A DNA stretch of 64,000 bases. It comes from Paucibacter aquatile (GTDB lineage: Bacteria; Pseudomonadota; Gammaproteobacteria; Burkholderiales; Burkholderiaceae_C). Shown piece by piece: positions 25,760 through 34,423 of this stretch. The stretch spans positions 558,001 through 622,000 of the forward strand of contig NZ_POSP01000001.1 in the NCBI RefSeq assembly GCF_002885975.1, read 5' to 3'. The translations under genes were made by a program, and so were the position numbers. The notes under the pieces are model-generated. The model was not told where the DNA came from, searched no databases, and saw only the letters and a list, made by a program, of their open reading frames with translations. The stretch's first letter is position 1; each line of letters begins with the position of its first letter.

Positions 25760-27706
25760 ATGTCATTGATGCGTCAAGTCTGGCTGCTGGTGCTGGGCGT
25801 GGTGCTGGCCTCGTTGCTGGGCGCGGCGGCGGTCAGCACCATGTCAACCCGCCAGCTCTTGCAGACCCAGCTGCAGATCAAGAACAGCGACAACGCCGCA
25901 GCCCTGGCCCTGGCCCTGTCGCAGCAGCGTGGTGATGCCGAGCTGATGCAGCTGCTGATCTCGGCCCAGTTCGACACCGGCTATTACGAGAGCGTGGTCT
26001 GGCGCCAGCCCGATGGCAAGCTGGCTTTTGAGCGCCGCGCGCCGGCCCGCGCCAGCCAGGCTCCGGCCTGGTTTGTGGCCCTGACCCCGATCACGGTGCA
26101 GCCCGGCGTGGCCCAGCTGTCCAGTGGCTGGAATGCCATCGGCTCGGTCGAGGTGCTGAGTCACAGCGCTTATGCCTATGACGAACTCTGGCGCAGCGTC
26201 ACCCGCATGGGCGCCTTGCTGCTGGGCCTGGGAGCGCTGGCCAGCCTGGGCGCCTACCTGGCCCTGCACCGCATCCGCCGGCCGCTGGACAACGCCGTGG
26301 CCCAGGCGCGTGGTTTGATGGAAGGCCAGTTTGCGCAGATGGAGCTGCCCCATGTGCCCGAGCTGCAGCGCCTGACCGAAGCGATGAACGCCATGGTGGC
26401 GCGGGTCAAGCTGATGTTCGAGGCCCAGGGCGAGCAGCTCCAGGCCTTGCGCCTGCAGGCCCATTGCGATGGCCTGACCGGCATGAGCACGCGCAAGCAT
26501 TTCCTGGCCGAGCTGGAATCGGCCCTGACACGCGACGAAGGCCCGGCCCGCGGCGGCCTGGTGCTGCTGCGCCTGCGCGATCTGGCCCTGCTCAATCAGC
26601 GCCTGGGTCGGCCCGCGGTCGACCAGGCCCTGCTGACCCTGTCGCGTGCGGTCAAGGCCTACCCCGACCGGGTGCGCGGCTGCCTGGCAGGCCGCCTCAA
26701 CGGCTCCGACTTTGCGCTCTGGCTGCCCGCGCCCGATGTGGCGGCCGAGACGGCACAGGCCCTGGCCGACGCGCTGCGTCTCAGCCTGCCGGCCTTCGGG
26801 CCCGGCATCCAGGTCTCGCTCGGTGCGGTGGACCTGCCGCGTGAGTCGGCCTTGGGGCAGTGGTTTGCTGAAGCCGACAAGGTCTTGGCGCGCGCCGAGA
26901 CCCAAGCCGGCTTTGTGGTCGAGTTCCACCGCGGCGCGGCCCCGGCCGAGGCCGGCCAGGCCAGCAGCGCCGCCGGCGCACAGGGTGAGCAAGCCTGGCG
27001 CGTCCAGATTCTTGACGCGCTGAAAGAACGCCGTGCCCGCCTGAGCCAGTTCCCGCTGTTGGACCGCGAGGGCCGCTTGCTGCATCTGGAATGCCCGCTG
27101 CAGCTGCAGCTGGAGGCCGACGGCCCCTTCGAGCCGGCGACGCGCTGGCTGCCGCTGGCCGTGCGCAGCCGCCTGACGGCCGAGGTGGACCTGCTGGCGG
27201 TCAGCCTGGCGTTGGAGGCCATCAACCGCGACGGCCAGGCGCGGTGCGTCAATATCGCGCCGGCCAGCCTGCTCGATGGCGGCTTTGTCGCGCGAATGCG
27301 CGAGCAGGTCTTCCAGGCGCCGCAGGCGGCGCGCAAGCTGGGCCTGGAACTGGCCGAGACGGCCGCCGTCCAGCACTTCGATCTCCTGCTGGAAATGGGT
27401 CGGCAGCTGAGGCCTCTGGGCGTCAAGCTGGGCCTGGAACATGCAGGCGCCGGCCTGGCCCAGGTCGACCGGCTGTACCAGGCCGGGCTCGATTACGTGA
27501 AGCTGGACGCCTCGGTCGTCAGCGGGGTGTCGGGCGATGCGGCGCGCGCCGCTTTTGTGCGCGGCATGCTGGTGATGCTGCGCAGCCTGGCCCTCAAGGT
27601 CTATGCCGAAGGCCTGCGAGACGGCATGGACGTGCAGGCCCTGTGGGACTGCGAGGTGGACGGCGTGACCGGACCCTGGGCCACGGCGCAGGGCGGCAAA
27701 TCCTGA
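25760..27706 (+). CDS. lapD: LapD-like c-di-GMP receptor with degenerate GGDEF and EAL domains
   Basis: 648 residues: helix 1 (about 5-27), a periplasmic LapD_MoxY-type domain (about 28-150), helix 2 (about 153-172), HAMP with PHVPELQRLTEAMNAMV, a GGDEF domain (about 235-390) and an EAL domain (about 415-648). Active-site motifs are lost: the GGDEF position reads NGSDF and the EAL position reads LECPL. So it should bind c-di-GMP and not make or break it. As in Pseudomonas LapD, the periplasmic domain would sequester LapG. GGAGGAG sits 8-14 nt before the ATG, and the gene lies 72 nt after lapG, probably as one operon. Confidence 0.9.
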   Translation: MSLMRQVWLLVLGVVLASLLGAAAVSTMSTRQLLQTQLQIKNSDNAAALALALSQQRGDAELMQLLISAQFDTGYYESVVWRQPDGKLAFERRAPARASQAPAWFVALTPITVQPGVAQLSSGWNAIGSVEVLSHSAYAYDELWRSVTRMGALLLGLGALASLGAYLALHRIRRPLDNAVAQARGLMEGQFAQMELPHVPELQRLTEAMNAMVARVKLMFEAQGEQLQALRLQAHCDGLTGMSTRKHFLAELESALTRDEGPARGGLVLLRLRDLALLNQRLGRPAVDQALLTLSRAVKAYPDRVRGCLAGRLNGSDFALWLPAPDVAAETAQALADALRLSLPAFGPGIQVSLGAVDLPRESALGQWFAEADKVLARAETQAGFVVEFHRGAAPAEAGQASSAAGAQGEQAWRVQILDALKERRARLSQFPLLDREGRLLHLECPLQLQLEADGPFEPATRWLPLAVRSRLTAEVDLLAVSLALEAINRDGQARCVNIAPASLLDGGFVARMREQVFQAPQAARKLGLELAETAAVQHFDLLLEMGRQLRPLGVKLGLEHAGAGLAQVDRLYQAGLDYVKLDASVVSGVSGDAARAAFVRGMLVMLRSLALKVYAEGLRDGMDVQALWDCEVDGVTGPWATAQGGKS

Positions 27707-27748
27707 ACGGCTGCCGCAGGGGCGGCGCAGTCGCGGCTCAGTCGCTGC

Positions 27749-28315
27749 TCAGTAGCTGATATCGCCGCAGTGCAGGGGAAAGCCCTGCCCAGCGTGCCAG
27801 TCGGCGAAGAAATGGCGCAGGGTGTCGCGCACGGTGTGGAAGGCGATCTCGTCCCAGGGCAGCTCGTGCTCATGGAAAAGCCGGGCTTCCAGCGTCTCCG
27901 GGCCGGGGTTGAAGGTGGTGGAGAGCAGGCGGGCGCGGTAGAACAGGTGAATCTGCCCGGCCTTGACCACATTCATCAGGCCGTAGAGGGGGCCCAGCTC
28001 GATGTGCGCGCCGGCCTCTTCATCGGTTTCGCGCAGGGCGCCCTGTTCGGTGGTTTCACCCAGCTCCAGAAAACCCGCCGGCAGCGTCCATTTGCCCAGG
28101 CGCGGCTCGATCGCGCGGCGGCACAGCAGCACTTGCACGCCGCCCCCGGCGCCCTCCCAGATCGGCAGGGTACCGACCACATTGATCGGGTTTTCGTAGT
28201 GGATGCTGGCGCAGCTCGGGCAGGTGGCGCGCTCCCGGTTGTCGTCGGCAGGCACCTGGTAGCGCACTTCGGCACCGCAGCTGGGGCAAAACTTGAAACG
28301 TCGGGAGAGCCACAT
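27749..28315 (-). CDS. Nudix hydrolase with N-terminal zinc ribbon
   Basis: 188 residues. The N-terminus carries a four-Cys zinc ribbon (FCPSCG and TCPSCA). The Nudix box reads GFLELGETTEQGALRETDEE plus AG, fitting G-x5-E-x7-RE-x2-EE-xG in full. The family cleaves nucleoside diphosphates linked to another moiety. The zinc ribbon is found in NudC-like NADH pyrophosphatases and in related ADP-ribose enzymes, but the NudC-specific SQPWPFPxS motif is not seen, so the substrate is uncertain. It is divergent from maiA with only 41 nt between starts. Confidence 0.85.
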   Translation of the reverse strand: MWLSRRFKFCPSCGAEVRYQVPADDNRERATCPSCASIHYENPINVVGTLPIWEGAGGGVQVLLCRRAIEPRLGKWTLPAGFLELGETTEQGALRETDEEAGAHIELGPLYGLMNVVKAGQIHLFYRARLLSTTFNPGPETLEARLFHEHELPWDEIAFHTVRDTLRHFFADWHAGQGFPLHCGDISY

Positions 28316-28356
28316 GCAGGTCAGTTTATCTGTTTGCCCATGGCATCATCGGCGCC

Positions 28357-28989
28357 ATGGAACTCTTCAACTACTTCCGCTCCTCGGCCTCGTATCGCGT
28401 GCGCATCGCGCTGGCGCTCAAAGGCCTGGATTACGACTACCGCGCCGTGCACCTGGCCAAGAACGAGCAGTTCGACCCGGCCTATGCCAGCGCCTCCATG
28501 TCCAAGCTGGTGCCCTTGCTGCGTGACGGAGATGCGCTGGTCAGCCAGTCCATGGCCATCATCGAGTACCTCGATGAAACCCACCCCGAGCCGCCGCTGC
28601 TGCCGGCCGATGCCCTGGGCCGCGCCCAGGTGCGCGCGCTGGCGCAGGACATCGCCTGCGAGATCCACCCGCTGAACAATCTGCGCGTGCTGCGCTACCT
28701 GGGCAAGGACCTGGGCCTGGACGAAGACACCAAGAACCGCTGGTACCGCCACTGGGTCGAGGGCGGTCTGGAGGTGGTGGAGCAGCGGCTCAAGGCGCAT
28801 GCCGGCCAGTTCTGCCATGGCGACACGCCGGGCCTTGCCGATTGCGTGCTGGTGCCGCAGATCTTCAATGCCAAGCGCTTCGACTGCCGCCTCGACCATG
28901 TGCCCGAGGTGATGCGTGTGTTCGGCAATTGCATGGCCCTGGACGCCTTCGCCAAGACCCAACCCTCGGCCTGTCCCGATGCCGAGTGA
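28357..28989 (+). CDS. maiA: Maleylacetoacetate isomerase (zeta-class glutathione transferase)
   Basis: 210 residues. The zeta-class signature SSASYRVRIALALKG lies at 9-23 with the catalytic Ser pair. The glutathione site PLLRDGDALVSQSMAIIEYL follows, then a helical C-terminal domain with GLADCVLVPQIFNAKRF. The enzyme isomerises maleylacetoacetate to fumarylacetoacetate in tyrosine/homogentisate breakdown; close relatives act on maleylpyruvate (gentisate route). No other gene of either pathway is in this window. It overlaps pgeF by 11 nt. Confidence 0.9.
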   Translation: MELFNYFRSSASYRVRIALALKGLDYDYRAVHLAKNEQFDPAYASASMSKLVPLLRDGDALVSQSMAIIEYLDETHPEPPLLPADALGRAQVRALAQDIACEIHPLNNLRVLRYLGKDLGLDEDTKNRWYRHWVEGGLEVVEQRLKAHAGQFCHGDTPGLADCVLVPQIFNAKRFDCRLDHVPEVMRVFGNCMALDAFAKTQPSACPDAE

Positions 28990-29773
28990 CTTGAAGCCGG
29001 TGGGGCTGCACCCGGACTGGCTGCAGCCGGATTGGCAGCTGCCGCCCTCCTGGCCCCCGGTTCGCGCTTTCATGACCACGCGCGCCGGTGGCCTCAGCCA
29101 GGGCAGCCATGCCAGCATGAATGTGGGCAGCGCGGTCGGCGATGAGCCCGCCGTGGTTCAGGCCAATCGGGCCCTGGTGGCCCAGGCCCTGGGTGCCCGG
29201 CCGGTGTTCCTGAAACAGGTGCATGGCGCCGATGTGCTGCGTCTGAATGCTGGTCATGTCGAGGGCGTGGAGCCGCCGGTGTCCGATGCCAGTGTTTCCC
29301 GCACGCCCGGGCTGGCCTGCGCCATCCAGGTGGCCGATTGCCTGCCGGTGCTGTTTGCGGCGCCGGGTGCGGTGGGTGGCGCCCATGCCGGCTGGCGTGG
29401 CCTGGCCGCCGGGGTGCTGGAGCACACCGTGGCTGAAGTCTGCGCCGCCGCCGGCTGCGCGCCGGCCGAGCTGCACGCCTGGCTGGGCCCTTGCATCGGG
29501 CCGCAGCAGTTCGAGGTGGGGGCCGAGGTGCTGGCGGCGTTTGGCGCCAGCCCGCAAGCGCCCGGCGAGGCCTTCGTCTACCGGCCGAATGCGGCCGGCG
29601 AGGCGCGCTGGCTGGCCGATCTGCCGGCGCTGGCGCGGCAGCGCTTGCGTGCAGCCGGAGTGCGGGCCCTCAGCGGCGGGCGCTGGTGCACGCTCAGCGA
29701 GCCCTCAAGGTTCTTTTCCTACCGGCATGACGCCCGGGCTGGCCGCATGGTGGCGGTCGTCAGCCTGCTCTGA
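28979..29773 (+). CDS. pgeF: Peptidoglycan editing factor PgeF (YfiH / laccase-domain family)
   Basis: 264 residues of the Cu-oxidase_4/YfiH fold. Diagnostic motifs are FMTTRAGGLSQG, FLKQVHGADVL with its His, the CAIQVADCLPVLFA Cys, GGAHAGWRGLAAGVLE with its His, and LGPCIGPQQFEVG. Together these form the metal/purine site. Members remove mis-incorporated L-Ser from peptidoglycan precursors (PgeF) and show polyphenol oxidase or adenosine-processing activity in vitro. The ATG at 28979 lies inside the end of maiA. The 3' end overlaps the next, opposite-strand gene by 69 nt. Confidence 0.88.
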   Translation: MPSDLKPVGLHPDWLQPDWQLPPSWPPVRAFMTTRAGGLSQGSHASMNVGSAVGDEPAVVQANRALVAQALGARPVFLKQVHGADVLRLNAGHVEGVEPPVSDASVSRTPGLACAIQVADCLPVLFAAPGAVGGAHAGWRGLAAGVLEHTVAEVCAAAGCAPAELHAWLGPCIGPQQFEVGAEVLAAFGASPQAPGEAFVYRPNAAGEARWLADLPALARQRLRAAGVRALSGGRWCTLSEPSRFFSYRHDARAGRMVAVVSLL

Positions 29774-30043
29774 GGCCGGGGCGGCGGTGCGTGCCAGCGG
29801 GTCCAGCGGCATGGCTTCGGTGGGCTCTTGCGGGAAATCGATCTGGGCCTGCATTTGCTCCTGCTTTTTTCGCGCGGCCTTGCGGGCAGGCGATCCCAGC
29901 ACGTACAGCACAATCGAGATCGGCAGCAGGCCGTACAGAACAAAGGTGATGACAGCACCCAGGATGCTGCCCTGGCTGCTGGTGGCTTCGGCCAAGGCCA
30001 TCATCAAAGCGACATAGCCCCAGGCAATTGCGATCAGATACAT
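29705..30043 (-). CDS. Small hypothetical membrane protein
   Basis: 112 residues not assigned to a family. Two hydrophobic helices are seen, about 2-18 (YLIAIAWGYVALMMALAEA) and 27-50 (ILGAVITFVLYGLLPISIVL), followed by a basic stretch (PARKAARKKQEQMQAQ) and a Pro/Ala-rich cytoplasmic tail. The pattern of two helices with a charged tail is common for small inner-membrane proteins of Burkholderiales. Its last 69 nt are antisense to the pgeF 3' end, so a shorter gene product is possible. No strong Shine-Dalgarno is visible. Confidence 0.6.
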   Translation of the reverse strand: MYLIAIAWGYVALMMALAEATSSQGSILGAVITFVLYGLLPISIVLYVLGSPARKAARKKQEQMQAQIDFPQEPTEAMPLDPLARTAAPASEQADDRHHAASPGVMPVGKEP

Positions 30044-30204
30044 GAAATGTCATGGCAAGGTAAGCGGGCGAGCGTACAACATCGTGTGCGCTTTCTCACG
30101 CCTCGCGCCCATGTGTCTTTGCACGTTGTGGGTTTGGGGCGGCCTGTGAACCCTGTTCCGATACCTGTTCCCCGTGTTCCGCTTGCGAGCGTCAGAGGAG
30201 ATTC

Positions 30205-32148
30205 ATGACAAGGAAGAACCCGGCCACACCGGCCAGCCCCACCCCAAAATCCGCAGTGAAGAGGGCTGCAGTGAAGCGTGCTGCCGTGAAGAAGGCCGCC
30301 CAGCCCGCCGCGGCCGTGAAAGCGGTCGCCGCCAAGAAAAAGGCCGCTGCCGCTGCACGACCGGCGCCGACCTCTGCGCCTGCTTCCGCTCCAGCTTCTT
30401 CGCCAGCATCCGCTCCTGCCGCTTCCGCTGCCCCGGCCGCCGACTTTGGCGCCGGCCTGGGCGAGATGTGGTCCACGCTGGCCGGCCTGCAGATCCCGCC
30501 GCAGGCCTTGAGCGAGCTGCAGAGCAATTACCTCAAGCAGGCGACCGAGCTGTGGAACTCTTCCCTGCCGGCCCTGGGTGCCGGCATGGGCGCCATGTTT
30601 GGCGCCGCCGGCGGTGAAGCCGCCCCAGCGGCGCCGGCCAAGCCCAAGTCCCTGGGCGATCGGCGCTTTGCCAGCGAGGCCTGGACGGCCAACCCGGCCT
30701 CCAGCTTTCTGGCCCAGCTCTACCTGCTCAATGCCCGCACCCTGCAGCAAATGGCGGACAAGCTCGAAGGCGAGGCCAAGACGCGCGAGCGCATCCGCTT
30801 TGCCGTGCAGCAGTTTGTCGACGCCGCGGCACCCAGCAACTACCTGGCCCTGAACCCCGAGGCGCAGAAGCTGGCGCTGGAGACCCAGGGCGAGAGCATT
30901 GCCAAGGGCATGCAGCTGCTCTGGGCCGACATCCAGCGCGGCCATCTCTCGCAAACCGATGAGAGCGCCTTCGAGGTGGGCCGCAATGTCGCCACCAGCG
31001 AAGGCGCGGTGGTGTTCGAGAACGATTTCTTCCAGCTGATCGAATACAAGCCGCTGACCGCCACCGTGCACGAGCGGCCTTTCCTGCTGGTGCCGCCTTG
31101 CATCAACAAGTACTACATCCTCGATCTGCAGCCCGAGAACTCCTTGATCCGCTATGCGGTGGAGCAGGGCCACCGGGTCTTTGTGCTGAGCTGGCGCAAC
31201 CCCGATGCCTCCTGCGCCGCCTGGACCTGGGACGAAGTGATCGAAAACGCGCCGATCAAGGCCATCGAGGTGGTGCAGGACATCACCGGCGCCGATCAGA
31301 TCGACACCCTGGGCTTCTGTGTCGGCGGCACCATCCTGGCCACGGCCTTGGCCGTGCTGGCGGCACGCGGCCAACAGCCGGCCTCCAGCCTGACCCTGCT
31401 GACCACGCTGATCGATTTCTCCAGCAATGGCGTGCTCGATATCTTCATCGACGAGGCCATGGTCAAGATGCGCGAGATGAGCCTGGGTGACAAGAGCATG
31501 GGCAACCCCAAGGGCCCAGCCTTGCTCAAGGGCCAGGAACTGGCCGCCACCTTCAGCTTCCTGCGCCCCAATGATCTGGTCTGGAACTATGTGGTGGGCA
31601 ACTACCTCAAGGGCGAGGCGCCGCCGGCCTTTGACCTGCTGTACTGGAACGGCGACTCCACCAATATGGCCGGACCCATGTACTGCTGGTACCTGCGCCA
31701 CACCTATTTGCAGAACGAGCTGAAGATCCCGGGCCGGCTGACGGTCTGCGGCGAGAAGCTGGATCTGGGCCTGATCGAGGCGCCGGTCTACATCTACGGC
31801 TCGCGCGAAGACCATATCGTGCCCTGGGACGCCGCCTATCGCAGCACCCAGGTGTTCAAGGGCCCCAAGCGCTTTGTGCTGGGCGCCTCGGGCCATATCG
31901 CCGGCGTCATCAACCCGCCGGCCAAGGGCAAACGCAGCCACTGGCTGGGCAAGACGGCGGCCTTGCCGACCGAATCGGCCCAGTGGTTCGAGACTGCGGT
32001 GGAGCACTCGGGCAGCTGGTGGACCGATTGGGCCGCCTGGCTGGCCGGGCATGCCGGCCGGATGGTGGCGGCACCCAAGGGCCCGGGCAACCGGCGCTAC
32101 CCGGTGATCGAGCCGGCGCCCGGGCGTTACGTCAAACAGAAGGCCTGA
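30205..32148 (+). CDS. phaC: Class I poly(3-hydroxyalkanoate) synthase
   Basis: 647 residues. The lipase-like box GFCVGGT places the catalytic nucleophile at Cys372. The Asp is in YGSREDHIVPW and the His in LGASGHIAGVINPP. The PHA-synthase N-terminal domain precedes the alpha/beta core. It polymerises (R)-3-hydroxyacyl-CoA at the granule surface. The first ~85 residues are an unusual Lys/Ala/Pro/Ser-rich extension (KRAAVKRAAVKKAAQ and an APAS-repeat stretch) like the phasin/histone-like tails, about 60 residues more than Cupriavidus PhaC. Thiolase and reductase genes follow, with a terminator-like hairpin between phaC and phaA. Confidence 0.95.
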   Translation: MTRKNPATPASPTPKSAVKRAAVKRAAVKKAAQPAAAVKAVAAKKKAAAAARPAPTSAPASAPASSPASAPAASAAPAADFGAGLGEMWSTLAGLQIPPQALSELQSNYLKQATELWNSSLPALGAGMGAMFGAAGGEAAPAAPAKPKSLGDRRFASEAWTANPASSFLAQLYLLNARTLQQMADKLEGEAKTRERIRFAVQQFVDAAAPSNYLALNPEAQKLALETQGESIAKGMQLLWADIQRGHLSQTDESAFEVGRNVATSEGAVVFENDFFQLIEYKPLTATVHERPFLLVPPCINKYYILDLQPENSLIRYAVEQGHRVFVLSWRNPDASCAAWTWDEVIENAPIKAIEVVQDITGADQIDTLGFCVGGTILATALAVLAARGQQPASSLTLLTTLIDFSSNGVLDIFIDEAMVKMREMSLGDKSMGNPKGPALLKGQELAATFSFLRPNDLVWNYVVGNYLKGEAPPAFDLLYWNGDSTNMAGPMYCWYLRHTYLQNELKIPGRLTVCGEKLDLGLIEAPVYIYGSREDHIVPWDAAYRSTQVFKGPKRFVLGASGHIAGVINPPAKGKRSHWLGKTAALPTESAQWFETAVEHSGSWWTDWAAWLAGHAGRMVAAPKGPGNRRYPVIEPAPGRYVKQKA

Positions 32149-32155
32149 ACTCAAG

Positions 32156-32192
32156 CAGGACCGTGTGCCTCTGGCGCCGGTCCTGTTTTTTT
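32156..32192 (+). terminator. Terminator-like hairpin between phaC and phaA
   Basis: CAGGACCG (32156-32163) and CGGTCCTG (32178-32185) form an 8-bp stem with a 14-nt loop and seven T follow. It should end or attenuate phaC transcripts. Confidence 0.8.
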
Positions 32193-32236
32193 ATCCCGGA
32201 TGCGGAGTGAGCGATTGCCTGCATCTTGAAACCTAG

Positions 32237-32266
32237 TTGAAACCCTGATCTGCTAACCTGTTATCT
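32237..32266 (+). promoter_or_regulatory. Candidate sigma-70 promoter of phaA
   Basis: TTGAAA (32237-32242) and TTATCT (32261-32266) are 18 nt apart, in the AT-richest part of the phaC-phaA gap and after the terminator hairpin. The match is modest. Confidence 0.35.
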
Positions 32267-32322
32267 GTTGGTGCTTGATTCGCGGGCGCTGGCCAGAGGC
32301 AGTCTCACCCTGGAGTTGGAAA

Positions 32323-33501
32323 ATGACCGATATCGTGATCGTGGCGGCGGCCCGTACCGCCATTGGCAAGTTTGGCGGCAGCCTGTCCAAGACCGCAGCG
32401 CCGGAGTTGGGCGCGGTGGTGGTGAAGGAGTTGCTGCGCCGCAGCGGCCTGGAGGGTGGACAGATTGGTGAGGTGATTCTGGGCCAGGTGCTGACCGCCG
32501 GCTCGGGCCAGAACCCGGCCCGCCAGACCGTCATCAAGGCCGGCCTGCCGAACAGCGTGCCGGCCATGACCATCAACAAGGTCTGCGGCTCCGGCCTCAA
32601 GGCCGTGATGCTGGCGGCCCAGGCCATCCGTGACGGCGACAGCGAGATCGTCATCGCCGGCGGTCAGGAGAATATGAGCCTGTCCCCGCATGTGCTGCCC
32701 GGTTCGCGCGACGGCCAGCGCATGGGCGACTGGAAGATGGTGGACACCATGATCGTGGACGGACTCTGGGACGTCTACAACCAGTACCACATGGGCATCA
32801 CCGCCGAGAACGTGGCCAAGCAGTACGGCATCAACCGCGAAGCGCAGGACGCGCTGGCCCTGGCCTCGCAGCAGAAAGCCGCGGCCGCCCAGGACGCGGG
32901 CCGCTTCAAGGACGAGATCGCCGCCGTCACCATTCCGCAGAAGAAGGGAGACGCCATCGTCTTCGAGGCTGACGAGTTCATCAACCGCAAGAGCACCGCC
33001 GAAGCCCTGGCCGGCCTGCGCCCCGCCTTCGACAAGGCTGGCAGCGTGACCGCTGGCAATGCCTCGGGCCTGAACGACGGCGCCGCCGGCCTGGTGCTGA
33101 TGAGCGCGGCCAAGGCCGCGGCCCTGGGCCTGACACCGCTGGCGCGCATTGCGTCCTACGCCAGCGCCGGCCTCGACCCGTCCATCATGGGCATGGGCCC
33201 GGTGCCCGCCGCCCGCAAGGCCCTGGAGCGCGCCGGCTGGAAGGCCCAGGATCTGGACCTGCTGGAAATCAACGAAGCCTTTGCCGCGCAAGCCTGCGCC
33301 GTGCATCAGGAAATGGGCTGGGACTTGAGCCGCGTGAACGTCAACGGCGGCGCCATCGCCCTGGGCCACCCGATCGGCGCCTCGGGCGCGCGCATCCTGG
33401 TCACCCTGCTGCACGAAATGCAGCGCCGGGATGCCAAGAAAGGCATCGCCTCGCTGTGCATCGGTGGCGGCATGGGCGTGGCGCTGACTGTCGAGCGTTG
33501 A
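32323..33501 (+). CDS. phaA: Acetyl-CoA C-acetyltransferase (beta-ketothiolase)
   Basis: 392 residues, the usual size of biosynthetic thiolases. The acyl-enzyme Cys is in NKVCGSGLKAV, the His in GGAIALGHPIGASGAR and the second Cys in SLCIGGGMGVAL. It condenses two acetyl-CoA to acetoacetyl-CoA, the first step to polyhydroxybutyrate. I chose the ATG at 32323 over an earlier one because GGAGTTGG precedes it and the protein then starts at the family's MTDIVIVAAARTAIG. It lies between phaC and phaB in the order phaC-phaA-phaB. Confidence 0.95.
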   Translation: MTDIVIVAAARTAIGKFGGSLSKTAAPELGAVVVKELLRRSGLEGGQIGEVILGQVLTAGSGQNPARQTVIKAGLPNSVPAMTINKVCGSGLKAVMLAAQAIRDGDSEIVIAGGQENMSLSPHVLPGSRDGQRMGDWKMVDTMIVDGLWDVYNQYHMGITAENVAKQYGINREAQDALALASQQKAAAAQDAGRFKDEIAAVTIPQKKGDAIVFEADEFINRKSTAEALAGLRPAFDKAGSVTAGNASGLNDGAAGLVLMSAAKAAALGLTPLARIASYASAGLDPSIMGMGPVPAARKALERAGWKAQDLDLLEINEAFAAQACAVHQEMGWDLSRVNVNGGAIALGHPIGASGARILVTLLHEMQRRDAKKGIASLCIGGGMGVALTVER

Positions 33502-33674
33502 TCGTTCTCCCGGCAAACCCCACTAGGGCCAACCCCGCTTGACCCCGCCCGGGGCTTGCGGGACGCTTTGATCGCGTCTTTGGCAACACACAACAGCAGA
33601 GGTCCGGTCGCCGTGAAGGACGCGACGGCGGTGCGGACTCACACGTTCAAAGCCATGGAGGCAAGGAGTTAGAT

Positions 33675-34412
33675 ATGAGCCAGAAGATTGCATACGTCAC
33701 CGGCGGCATGGGTGGCATCGGTACCGCCATGTGCCAGCGCCTGCACAAGGAAGGCTTCAAGGTCATCGCCGGCTGCGGCCCCAGCCGTGATTTCACCAAG
33801 TGGATCAACGAGCAGGCCGCCCTGGGCTACACCTTCCACGTGTCGGTCGGCAATGTGGCCGACTGGGATTCCACCGTCGAGGCCTTTGCCAAGGTCAAGG
33901 TCGAGCACGGCCCCATCGATGTGCTGGTCAACAACGCCGGCATCACCCGCGACGGCATGTTCCGCAAGATGACCCGTGCCGATTGGGACGCGGTGATCGA
34001 CACCAACCTGAATTCCATGTTCAACGTCACCAAGCAGGTGATCGAGGACATGCTGGACCGGGGCTGGGGCCGCATCATCAACATCTCCTCGGTCAATGGC
34101 GAGAAGGGCCAGTTCGGTCAGACCAATTACTCGGCCGCCAAGGCCGGCATGCACGGCTTCACCATGGCCTTGGCCCAGGAAGTGGCCAGCAAGGGCGTGA
34201 CGGTGAACACGGTCAGCCCCGGCTACATCGGTACCGACATGGTCAAGGCCATCCGCCCCGACGTGCTGGAAAAAATCGTCGCCACCATCCCCATCAAGCG
34301 CCTGGGCACGCCCGAGGAAATCGCCGCCATCGTCGCCTGGCTGGCCGGTGAAGACTCCGGCTTCACCACCGGCGCCGATTTCTCCTGCAACGGTGGATTG
34401 CACATGGGGTGA
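33675..34412 (+). CDS. phaB: Acetoacetyl-CoA reductase
   Basis: 245-residue short-chain dehydrogenase. The cofactor loop is TGGMGGIGTA, the structural NNAG follows, the catalytic Ser is in ISSVNGEKGQFGQ and the YSAAKAG motif carries the Tyr/Lys pair. The close fit to PhaB (VNTVSPGYIGTDMV, CNGGLHMG end) supports the NADPH-dependent reduction of acetoacetyl-CoA to (R)-3-hydroxybutyryl-CoA, the monomer for PhaC. A GGAGGCAAGGAG tract precedes the ATG. The 173-nt gap from phaA shows no terminator. Confidence 0.95.
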   Translation: MSQKIAYVTGGMGGIGTAMCQRLHKEGFKVIAGCGPSRDFTKWINEQAALGYTFHVSVGNVADWDSTVEAFAKVKVEHGPIDVLVNNAGITRDGMFRKMTRADWDAVIDTNLNSMFNVTKQVIEDMLDRGWGRIINISSVNGEKGQFGQTNYSAAKAGMHGFTMALAQEVASKGVTVNTVSPGYIGTDMVKAIRPDVLEKIVATIPIKRLGTPEEIAAIVAWLAGEDSGFTTGADFSCNGGLHMG

Positions 34413-34423
34413 GTCACGAGCGA

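Noticed and set aside
25760..27706. Active diguanylate cyclase or phosphodiesterase
   Set aside because: The GGDEF position reads NGSDF and the EAL position LECPL, so catalytic residues are missing. A LapD-type receptor fits better.
30034..32154. A 706-codon minus-strand open frame
   Set aside because: Antisense to phaC, which has the full synthase motifs.
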